A stretch of DNA of 23,243 bases from NCBI GenBank assembly GCA_964430305.1, contig CAYSEX010000039.1, positions 1-23,243 of the forward strand, written 5' to 3'. Positions 16,718-23,243 of this stretch are shown here, piece by piece (the first letter of the stretch is position 1; the number at the start of each line of letters is the position of its first letter). The stretch comes from CAIZGX01 sp964430305. Its GTDB lineage: Bacteria; Bacteroidota; Bacteroidia; Flavobacteriales_D; Sanyastnellaceae. The notes beneath the pieces were generated by a model. The model did no database searches. It was not told the origin of the DNA and saw only the letters and a program-made list of their open reading frames with translations. The position numbers and the translations under genes were made by a program.

Positions 16718-18042
16718 TTTTTTTTCGATTGCGTTTTTATGATTTCCAAAAGTAATTGAGCTTGCTCTTGGTTGTCTATGCAAAGGAAAGACCCATTCCC
16801 AATTTCTGAAAGTTTCTTCAAATTTTCTTTCGCATGCGCTGTTCCTTGAATGACCACAATGGTGGTGTATATTTTTTTGCGTTTGGCTTTACGAACTAAT
16901 TTTTCAATTTGTATCTCATCTTGTTTTTTGAAAGCACCGTCAGTGATGACAAAAAGTTGATTGTTTCCCTCTGGTATAAAAGAATTGTGTAAAATTTTAA
17001 ATGCCTTTGAAAATCCTTTCGTTCCGCTTGTGTTGCCGGAGGGCCTGTTTTTATCGAAATAGTCAATTTCATCTTTGATCTTGTTTCCAACTTCATTCTC
17101 AAAGATCACGTCTGCCTTATTGGAATAGGTAATCATTGAAATTTGATCCACTACTCGAAGTGTTTTTCCCAATTCTGAAAAAGCAATTTTAGTGATAGGC
17201 CATTTTTCGTTGGTAGCCATTGAACCACTTTTGTCTACTAAAAAAGCAATGTTGTTTGGCGCATAATTGTGAACGGAAAAATCGAAAAGTGTATCACTGA
17301 TAATGGGTTCTATGAGATCTAATGAGTCAATTTCAAAATGAGGCAGAATGGTTTGATCAAGTTCGAAAACAAATAAATGATTTCGAGGATTGACCTGGGT
17401 TGATATACTTGTTCCTACATAACCGTCCTTTCCAGCATATAACGTGTAATAGCCAATGGGTACTTCAGACTGAAATTCCCCTTTTCTATCTGTTTTCCCA
17501 ACTAGCAACGGTAGGCGATCATCTAACAATTCGAATTGAGCGTTGTTTATTGGGAGTTTTGTGGCCTTATCAATGACTAGAATATCTAGCTTGAATTGAC
17601 CGCAGCAATTCACGGGCTGTTTTGAAAAGTCAGGGCAAGGCAATTCCTCGGTCAGATTAACATAGGCTACCTCGCTCGAAATTTCTATGTAATATGGAGT
17701 GTTTGACGAGGCAAAATAGATTGGAATTCGTTCTCGGAATCGGCCTGTTTTTCTTGGGTTGAATTTGATTCGAATAACCAAGCTATCTCCGGGAGCAATG
17801 TCTTTGGTTGAATACAAGACTTGAAAATTGGTTGAAAAATCTGCTCGAAACAAGTGATCTGTTTTGCTACCTTCATTTCGAACCACAATGTCAACTACTT
17901 TATCGGTGTACTTCGTTAGTATTCCGAAATCAAATTTCTGATTTGTCCAATTTACTTGACCTGAAATGCTTCCCGCAACAAAAAGTAGGGCTGCTAAAAT
18001 GAGCTTATTCAGTTTCCAATTTATCTGCAATAGAACGGTCAT
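16714..18042 (-). CDS. Exported von Willebrand factor A protein with ASH-like and carboxypeptidase-regulatory-like domains
   Basis: About 442 residues from the ATG at 18042. The start is uncertain: the hydrophobic core of the signal peptide (LILAALLFVAGSISGQ) begins about 14 residues in, and TTG or CTG starts a little downstream are possible. Domains: an ASH/DUF1573-like immunoglobulin fold (about 30-130, with FDFGILTKYTDKVVDIVVRN); a carboxypeptidase-regulatory-like beta sandwich (about 150-230, with GKTDRKGEF and PIGYYTLYAGKDGY); and a VWA domain (about 262-442) with an intact metal site DKSGSM at 270-275 and a later ITDGAF. VWA domains bind ligands through a divalent metal. The protein is probably periplasmic or surface-facing. 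It starts inside the GH3 gene (38-bp overlap) and its stop overlaps the udk start. The function is unknown. Confidence 0.8.
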   Translation of the reverse strand: MTVLLQINWKLNKLILAALLFVAGSISGQVNWTNQKFDFGILTKYTDKVVDIVVRNEGSKTDHLFRADFSTNFQVLYSTKDIAPGDSLVIRIKFNPRKTGRFRERIPIYFASSNTPYYIEISSEVAYVNLTEELPCPDFSKQPVNCCGQFKLDILVIDKATKLPINNAQFELLDDRLPLLVGKTDRKGEFQSEVPIGYYTLYAGKDGYVGTSISTQVNPRNHLFVFELDQTILPHFEIDSLDLIEPIISDTLFDFSVHNYAPNNIAFLVDKSGSMATNEKWPITKIAFSELGKTLRVVDQISMITYSNKADVIFENEVGNKIKDEIDYFDKNRPSGNTSGTKGFSKAFKILHNSFIPEGNNQLFVITDGAFKKQDEIQIEKLVRKAKRKKIYTTIVVIQGTAHAKENLKKLSEIGNGSFLCIDNQEQAQLLLEIIKTQSKKK

Positions 18043-19495
18043 TTGCGAGTCGAGGAGTTTTGTTTTGCCCACCTAATTTTCCCTGTGATTTCATGAATGC
18101 ATGGAACCCACCTTTATTTACCCGAGTTATTTTTAATGGTCGAAGTACTTTACCTTCAATCAAATCTCTGTAATAAACATTTTGCTCTTGCATTTTATTG
18201 TCTAACAGAGATTCTAAGACGCTGTTTTCACAAGATTCGTTGAACTCAATAAACCATTCGTGGTATGGAAGTCCGGAAGTTGGATTCACTTGAGGGGCAA
18301 CATGAAATTCTTGAACTGAAAATTGAAGCATCTTAAGAGCGTAAGCCATGGCTTTTTCAACTTCTTCAGCAATGACATGTTCTCCAAATGCACTTGTAAA
18401 ATGTTTGATTCTTCCTGTAACTACAATTCGGTACGGGTCAGTTGAAACAAATTTAACAGTATCACCTATGCTATACCCCCATAAACCGGCGTTGTTGGAG
18501 AGAATTAGTGCGTAATTAATGCCAACTTCCACTTCTGCAAGACTATACCTTTTCGGATTGTCTGAAAAATAATCTTCGGCTCGAATGAATTCGAAAAAAA
18601 TGCCGCTGTTTACATTGAGTCGAAGACCTTCAGCGGTCTGCGAATCTTGATAAGCAAGGAAACCTTCGCTTGCAGGATACAATTCAATCCTTGGTATTTC
18701 TTTACCTATGAGTTCTGCCATTCGTTTGGCGTAGGGTTCAAAACTTACTCCGCCAAACGGGAATAATTCGAAATTCGGGAAAACATCGAGTACTGTTTTT
18801 TTTCCCGTGTACTCCAAAAGCATTTCAAAATACATCTGCACCCACGCAGGTATACCCGAAATTAAAGTCATATTTTGCTTTGAAGTTTCAACTACAATTT
18901 GCTTGACTTTGGTCTCCCAATCAGCTATGCAGTTGGTTTCGTATGCGGGCATACGATTTTTTTGTAGGTATGATGGAACGTGATTCGCAACGATACCGCT
19001 TAATCTTCCGAATGGTATACCGGAAGGAAGTTTTTCTAATTCAGGACTGCCCTGTAGAAAGATCATTTTACCGTTCACAAAGTTTGAATTCTTTGTTTCA
19101 CCGATATAATTTAACAAGGCATTTTTGGCTGAATCAATGTGGTTTGGAATGGAATCGCTTGTGAGTGGTATGTATTTGGTTCCACTGGTGGTGCCAGATG
19201 TTTTGCAAAAATATGTAGGCAAATCCGGCCAAAGAACATTGTGCTCTCCATGTTTAATAGATTCAATGTAGTTGCTCAGTTGCTCATAATCTCGGACGGG
19301 AACACGCTGTTTAAATTCGTCATAGGTTCGAACGTTACTGAAATCATGTTCAATTCCAAATTGTGTTTTTTTGGCTCGATTAATAAGATAGAGTAGGGCT
19401 TTATTCTGAAGTGTAACTGCTTGCTTCGCTTCGCTAATAAGCTTTTTATGAACGTATTTTCCAAGTACTAGACTTGCAGCAGATTTTAAAGACAT
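18005..19495 (-). CDS. GH3-family acyl-amido synthetase-like protein
   Basis: A 496-residue cytoplasmic protein of the GH3 family, the adenylate-forming enzymes best known in plants, where they join auxin or jasmonate to amino acids. The ATP-binding motif is KTSGTTSGTKYIPL (residues 98-111). FPFGGVSFEPYAKRMAELIG, ELYPASEGFLAYQD and LWGYSIGDTVKFVS match the adenylate-binding core, and the C-terminal part has ITRVNKGGFHAFMKSQGKLG followed by GQNKTPRL, the GH3 ending. Bacterial members have no known substrate, so an acyl acid plus ATP plus an amine is only the family chemistry. It lies 4 bp after the large T9SS gene and overlaps the VWA gene by 38 bp. It has no signal peptide. Confidence 0.88.
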   Translation of the reverse strand: MSLKSAASLVLGKYVHKKLISEAKQAVTLQNKALLYLINRAKKTQFGIEHDFSNVRTYDEFKQRVPVRDYEQLSNYIESIKHGEHNVLWPDLPTYFCKTSGTTSGTKYIPLTSDSIPNHIDSAKNALLNYIGETKNSNFVNGKMIFLQGSPELEKLPSGIPFGRLSGIVANHVPSYLQKNRMPAYETNCIADWETKVKQIVVETSKQNMTLISGIPAWVQMYFEMLLEYTGKKTVLDVFPNFELFPFGGVSFEPYAKRMAELIGKEIPRIELYPASEGFLAYQDSQTAEGLRLNVNSGIFFEFIRAEDYFSDNPKRYSLAEVEVGINYALILSNNAGLWGYSIGDTVKFVSTDPYRIVVTGRIKHFTSAFGEHVIAEEVEKAMAYALKMLQFSVQEFHVAPQVNPTSGLPYHEWFIEFNESCENSVLESLLDNKMQEQNVYYRDLIEGKVLRPLKITRVNKGGFHAFMKSQGKLGGQNKTPRLANDRSIADKLETE

Positions 19496-19499
19496 GCAA

Positions 19500-21350
19500 T
19501 TATTCTATGATGAGGTTTTTGGATGAAATATTTTCACCAGACCGAACAACTATTCGGTACACGCCTGATGTATATTTTGAAACGTTTAGATTGTATTTGC
19601 TGGTATTTTCAGATAGTTGAATGGATTCAATTTGAGTTCCATTCATGCTATAAACAGAAATGGTTTTTTTCTCCGTTCCGGGGAGTAAAATGGTAGTTTG
19701 TTCATTTGATGGATTGGGGAACAAGCGTAATTCATTTTCTGTGGTAAGTTCTTCAGTCCCAACGTATGGACCAAAATTCATTCTTACCATGGGTATTCGC
19801 GTGAGGTAAAAAAGGTCTGATTGATTAAAACGAACCCAGGCAGTTAGCTCTTCAGAATAGCCAGAGAGTCCGATATATACACTCCCTGGACCTTCAGGGC
19901 TTCCAACTGTAACCAAGTATGCACCTTGAGAGAGGTAAACCGGATTATCAAAAGCAAGAATTTTAATGTTTTCTTCGCCATAACTATTAATATCTTCTGA
20001 GGTTACGGGATAATCTGCAGTCGATGCAATCACATTCCCTATTCCGGTGTCTAATGAAAATGAGAATATTGAGGCATAAACAGATGAAGGCAATGTGGTT
20101 CCAACTGCAAGAGCAACTCCAATACTTTCAACAAAATCTCCTGCAGGGAGAAGGTAGACACATCCCATGTCATATGTGGAATTGAGATAATTGTCAGTAG
20201 GAAGGAAAACGGCGTTGAGGTCTCCTTTATCCCGAGCAAAAGTTACAGGGGTAATTTCAAATGTTCGTCGCTGCGAGCTGTTGGCAGCGTTTTCATCAGA
20301 CTCAGATTGGTTGGCAAGGTAGTCAATGGAGTAGTGCCCAATTGTGTTGGGCATTTGAAATGAACCTACTTCGAATGGCGCTGTTTCCCCTGAAGGAACA
20401 ACTAAACTATCCGAGCTAGATGATGTGAATAAAACATTTAGGGTTTCGTCATGAGACAAAGTAGCACTCAGCGAAACATTGGTTTGGTTGTTTGTTCCGA
20501 AATTAAAAATGTCTCCTTGAAATATAAGTTCGGGAGCAAAATCAACAGGATATTGATCGTATTCAAGAAATTCAAATCCGGTTGTATGCGTTGGATCAAG
20601 AATGTCGAAATCGCCATAGGTCGCATCTTCTGTTAAAAGATCGTTCGCGAAAATATCAATGAGTTCAATGTCATCAATTTGCCAGAAGTAGTATAGTCCA
20701 TTGTAAATAAATCGCAATTTGACATTGGCAGAATTGCCTGCAGCTGCGGGTAGTGGTACACGAACAGATAAGGCGTTGTTGGTGGTCAATCCTTGGTCGA
20801 ATGTATTGGTGAAAAGTGTGTTCCAAGGTCCGTTGTCAATGCTGATTTCTACTCCCGTTTCACCAGTGTAATAGCGTGCATATTGTTCAAATTGCAATGC
20901 AACATTTGCATGTCCAGATAAATCAATGGTGCTTGTTGTAATTGACGCGCTGTGAGGTCCAGGAGCCATGCCAGTTCCAAAGTATTGTGCAGTACAAGGG
21001 TTTGCATTGTTATCCCAATAGTTGGAATCGAAAATGATGAAACCGTTTTCAGTTGTCGCACTCGCAATGGGTTCTCCAGTCAATCCTTCAGGTATACATG
21101 AGCCTCTCGAGCCGATAAGATTACTTGGGTTTGTTGCAGGCCCCCGATACTCCCAAATTGCTAGCGATGGATTTCCTTCATTGATCCAATCAGATGGAAT
21201 ACCTTGTGCAAAATCTTCTGACCAAATGGGTATAGATTTCCGCGAATCCATGGGCTGTTTTGAATCAAGGTAGGATCCGGATGCTGGGATAAATTGCCCA
21301 TTGACGTGAATTGAGATGAGGCAAATAAGAATGAAATATATATTTTTCAT
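19500..21350 (-). CDS. Large secreted protein with jelly-roll domain and T9SS sorting domain
   Basis: A 616-residue exported protein with signal peptide MKNIYFILICLISIHVNGQ. Residues about 40-235 resemble a MAM-like or peptidase-associated jelly roll (WSEDFAQGIPSDWINEG, then VALQFEQYARYYTGETGVEI and FIYNGLYYFWQIDDIELIDI), a fold common as a binding module in secreted Bacteroidota proteins. The middle (about 260-540) is beta-rich and has no protease or hydrolase motif that I can see. The last 80 or so residues are a type A T9SS domain (LRLFPNPSNEQTTILLPG, ending in SGVYRIVV and a short tail). Its ATG overlaps the PPTase stop in ATGA, so it is coupled to that cytoplasmic enzyme. Likely a surface adhesin or binding protein; the ligand is unknown. 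Confidence 0.85.
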   Translation of the reverse strand: MKNIYFILICLISIHVNGQFIPASGSYLDSKQPMDSRKSIPIWSEDFAQGIPSDWINEGNPSLAIWEYRGPATNPSNLIGSRGSCIPEGLTGEPIASATTENGFIIFDSNYWDNNANPCTAQYFGTGMAPGPHSASITTSTIDLSGHANVALQFEQYARYYTGETGVEISIDNGPWNTLFTNTFDQGLTTNNALSVRVPLPAAAGNSANVKLRFIYNGLYYFWQIDDIELIDIFANDLLTEDATYGDFDILDPTHTTGFEFLEYDQYPVDFAPELIFQGDIFNFGTNNQTNVSLSATLSHDETLNVLFTSSSSDSLVVPSGETAPFEVGSFQMPNTIGHYSIDYLANQSESDENAANSSQRRTFEITPVTFARDKGDLNAVFLPTDNYLNSTYDMGCVYLLPAGDFVESIGVALAVGTTLPSSVYASIFSFSLDTGIGNVIASTADYPVTSEDINSYGEENIKILAFDNPVYLSQGAYLVTVGSPEGPGSVYIGLSGYSEELTAWVRFNQSDLFYLTRIPMVRMNFGPYVGTEELTTENELRLFPNPSNEQTTILLPGTEKKTISVYSMNGTQIESIQLSENTSKYNLNVSKYTSGVYRIVVRSGENISSKNLIIE

Positions 21351-21895
21351 TTTTCTAGTTGAGTATAGACCACAAAGGTAGAGTCAACTTGCAATCTGTG
21401 AAGATTAAAAAGATGAGTTCCGTGAACTCCTTTGTAATTGGCTTGCAGTTGGCTTTGATTGGGGTGGAATGGAACTGTAGTTATGCTCTCCGCAAATGGT
21501 ACTTGAGTGCCAAAAACCTTGAAGATAGCCTCTTTAATGCACCAGATAGTTGTCAGTTCTTCTAATGATTTTGCCCACACAAGTTCAGTGCTATTGCAAA
21601 ATTTGGTTTTAAGTTTTTCTATTTGTGACTTACACGTTTGAATATCAAGACCGCAAGGCAAATCGGAACGGAATATTCCGCAAAGTGTTTCATCATTGGA
21701 AATACTGAGGTGCTCTCCCGAATGAAGCAAAGGTTTTCCGTCTTCGTTGAAATAAATAAATCTGGAGAGTTTCAATTGATCTAAAATAGAATCGACAGTT
21801 GCTCGTTGAGCCTTTTTCAATTCCAACTTGCTCAAAGGCTTGGAAGCATTTATTTTAGTGAGTGTTAATCCGCCTTCGTGAAAGAAAAAAGCCAT
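21347..21895 (-). CDS. 4'-phosphopantetheinyl transferase superfamily protein (Sfp-like)
   Basis: A 182-residue protein. Enzymes of this superfamily move the phosphopantetheine arm of CoA onto a Ser of acyl or peptidyl carrier proteins. Marks: HLSISNDE at 62-69 (equivalent of the HxSxSH segment), CGLDIQTC with Asp84, and TIWCIKEAIFKVFG with Glu122 and Lys126. The second acidic metal ligand of the usual GxDxE is Gln86 here. The ATG at 21895 is chosen over an in-frame TTG at 21925, which would lie only a few bases after the predicted transcription start. It leads the six-gene block and is divergent from ahcY. The carrier protein it serves is not in the window. The overall similarity is moderate, so the family is better supported than the activity. 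Confidence 0.8.
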   Translation of the reverse strand: MAFFFHEGGLTLTKINASKPLSKLELKKAQRATVDSILDQLKLSRFIYFNEDGKPLLHSGEHLSISNDETLCGIFRSDLPCGLDIQTCKSQIEKLKTKFCNSTELVWAKSLEELTTIWCIKEAIFKVFGTQVPFAESITTVPFHPNQSQLQANYKGVHGTHLFNLHRLQVDSTFVVYTQLEK

Positions 21896-21904
21896 TTTGC
21901 TTGG

Positions 21905-21934
21905 TTTGTTGAACTTTGTAATCAATTATCTTTG
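21905..21934 (+). promoter_or_regulatory. Promoter of ahcY
   Basis: TTTG (21905-21908), 18 nt, then TATCTTTG (21927-21934), an exact TAnnTTTG match, 20 bp before the ahcY ATG. It overlaps the promoter proposed for the divergent PPTase gene. Confidence 0.65.
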
Positions 21935-21935
21935 A

Positions 21936-21964
21936 CGAAATTAAATCATATCGCATGGAAGCAA
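21936..21964 (-). promoter_or_regulatory. Candidate promoter of the PPTase-led operon
   Basis: On the minus strand TTG (21964-21962) is followed after 18 nt by TAATTTCG (21943-21936), one mismatch from TAnnTTTG, with the ATG about 40 bp downstream. Its -33 element falls in the first codons of ahcY. The -7 boxes of the two opposed promoters are separated by one base (21935). Confidence 0.45.
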
Positions 21965-23243
21965 CAACCAAAATTGCAATGAAATACAAAGTAAAAGACA
22001 TGTCACTCGCGGAGTGGGGAAGAAAAGAAATAAAATTGGCCGAGGCAGAAATGCCAGGCTTAATGTCATTACGCGCTGAATTCGGATCGGCGAAACCTCT
22101 GGCAGGAGCGCGCATTGCAGGTTGTTTGCACATGACTATTCAAACAGCTGTATTAATTGAAACATTAGTTGAACTTGGTGCACAAGTTTCTTGGAGTTCA
22201 TGTAACATTTTCTCTACCCAAGATCACGCGGCTGCTGCTATTGCCGCTGCAGGTGTTCCAGTATTTGCTTGGAAAGGAATGACCAACGAAGAGTTTGATT
22301 GGTGTATTGAACAGACATTACATGCTTTCGAGGGTAATGAGCCATTGAATATGATTTTGGATGATGGAGGAGATCTAACCAACATGGTTTTTGATCAATT
22401 CCCAGAACTTGTGGCAAATATTAAAGGTATTTCTGAGGAAACCACTACTGGCGTTCTTAGACTATATGAGCGCGAGAAGAATGGGACACTCTTATTACCT
22501 GCAATCAACATTAATGATTCAGTTACGAAGTCGAAATTTGATAATAAGTACGGTTGTCGCGAATCATTGGTTGATGCTTTGAGAAGAGCAACGGATTTAA
22601 TGATGGCAGGTAAAGTTGCAGTGGTTGCCGGTTATGGTGATGTTGGGAAAGGATCTGCCGATTCGTTGAAGAATGCAGGTGTACGCGTTATAGTTACTGA
22701 AATTGATCCTATCTGTGCTTTACAGGCGGCTATGGAAGGGTATGAGGTGAAAAGGATGGATACTGCAATTGCTGAGGCGGATATCATTGTAACGGCGACT
22801 GGAAATCATCAAATTATTGTTGACCGTCACTTCCTAAACATGAAGCACAATGCCGTGGTATGTAACATAGGACACTTCGACAATGAAATAGACATGGCAT
22901 GGTTGAATGATAATTACGGACATACCAAAGACACCATTAAGGCACAGGTCGATAAGTACACGTTGAACGGAAAGGATATTATTGTTTTGGCAGAAGGCCG
23001 CTTGGTGAATTTAGGTTGCGCAACAGGACATCCGTCTTTCGTTATGAGTAACTCATTTACAAACCAGACACTGGCTCAGTTAGAACTTTGGATGAATCAT
23101 GACAAGTATGAGAACAAAGTATACGTTTTACCTAAGCATCTAGATGAAAAGGTAGCACGTTTACACCTTGAAAAGATTGGTGTTGAACTTGAAGAGTTGA
23201 CACCAAGTCAAGCCGATTACATTGGTGTGCAAATCAATGGTCC
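21955..23243 (+). CDS. ahcY: S-adenosylhomocysteinase, 3' end cut by the window
   Basis: The frame stays open from the ATG at 21955 to the window end: 429 complete codons plus two bases. The enzyme splits S-adenosylhomocysteine into adenosine and homocysteine, removing the product that inhibits methyltransferases. Marks: early LAGARIAGCLHMTIQTAVLI, SSCNIFSTQDHAAAAIA, ILDDGGDLTN, TTTGVLRLYE, the catalytic Lys region SVTKSKFDNKYGCRES, the NAD-binding VVAGYGDVGKGSADSLK, CNIGHFDNEID, and NLGCATGHPSFVMSNSF. The last readable residues (DYIGVQINGP) correspond to the point about eight residues before the normal C-terminus, so the gene is otherwise intact. It has its own promoter and is divergent from the PPTase gene. 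Confidence 0.97.
   Translation, partial: MEATTKIAMKYKVKDMSLAEWGRKEIKLAEAEMPGLMSLRAEFGSAKPLAGARIAGCLHMTIQTAVLIETLVELGAQVSWSSCNIFSTQDHAAAAIAAAGVPVFAWKGMTNEEFDWCIEQTLHAFEGNEPLNMILDDGGDLTNMVFDQFPELVANIKGISEETTTGVLRLYEREKNGTLLLPAININDSVTKSKFDNKYGCRESLVDALRRATDLMMAGKVAVVAGYGDVGKGSADSLKNAGVRVIVTEIDPICALQAAMEGYEVKRMDTAIAEADIIVTATGNHQIIVDRHFLNMKHNAVVCNIGHFDNEIDMAWLNDNYGHTKDTIKAQVDKYTLNGKDIIVLAEGRLVNLGCATGHPSFVMSNSFTNQTLAQLELWMNHDKYENKVYVLPKHLDEKVARLHLEKIGVELEELTPSQADYIGVQING

Noticed and set aside
16718..16783. N-terminal extension of udk upstream of the GTG
   Set aside because: The 22 extra codons lie wholly inside the VWA gene. Family length and the GTGA overlap support the GTG at 16717.
21855..22133. 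Leftward 92-codon open frame
   Set aside because: It is antisense to the start of ahcY and has no recognisable features. The ahcY frame is unambiguous.
1..23243. CRISPR arrays, insertion sequences, prophage, tRNA or rRNA genes
   Set aside because: No spaced direct repeats, transposase or integrase motifs, terminal inverted repeats, or tRNA/rRNA sequences were seen on either strand.

Overview
The window reads as chromosome of a Bacteroidota bacterium, most likely in or near the Flavobacteriales. Three predicted secreted proteins end in a type IX secretion (T9SS) type A sorting domain with endings such as SGLYLL or SGLYLI. Promoter-like sites fit the Bacteroidetes pattern (TTTG or TTG, about 18-19 nt, then TAnnTTTG). 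Shine-Dalgarno sequences are largely absent, the DNA is AT-rich and genes are tightly packed. Family membership of the genes agrees, but the species cannot be named from this sequence.

Layout, left to right. At the left edge is the first few codons of a leftward gene, then a large rightward gene (134-4096) for a secreted CotH-kinase/lamin-tail protein. It converges, with overlapping stop codons, on about 17.8 kb of genes that all run leftward. In transcription order (right to left) these are: a six-gene block with overlaps or tiny gaps (phosphopantetheinyl transferase, T9SS protein, GH3-like acyl-amido synthetase, von Willebrand A protein, udk, rnhA); a three-gene O-acylation block (SGNH protein 1, SGNH protein 2, MBOAT acyltransferase); gcdH with a small T9SS protein and an EamA transporter; rplU-rpmA, closed by a clear terminator; and serS with a coiled-coil lipoprotein and a TPR protein. 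At the right edge S-adenosylhomocysteinase (ahcY) runs rightward off the window, about eight codons short of its expected end. It is divergent from the phosphopantetheinyl transferase.

How they may work together. The MBOAT and its two SGNH partners look like a membrane-to-periplasm acyl-transfer module for a surface or cell-wall polymer. The acceptor is unknown. The serS-lipoprotein-TPR and gcdH-T9SS-EamA groups join a housekeeping enzyme to envelope proteins at 1-4 nt junctions, so they are probably co-transcribed. The ahcY and phosphopantetheinyl transferase promoters appear to sit on the same 60 bp, with their -7 boxes 1 bp apart.

There are no tRNA or rRNA genes, insertion sequences, CRISPR arrays or prophage genes that I can see, and no gene-free stretch longer than 300 bases. 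Most genes are ordinary. The points most worth a second look are the O-acylation trio (one SGNH member lacks the usual Asp of its catalytic triad), the six-gene coupled operon with uncharacterised GH3 and VWA proteins, the shared ahcY/PPTase promoter region, and the dyad just upstream of the CotH-like gene.
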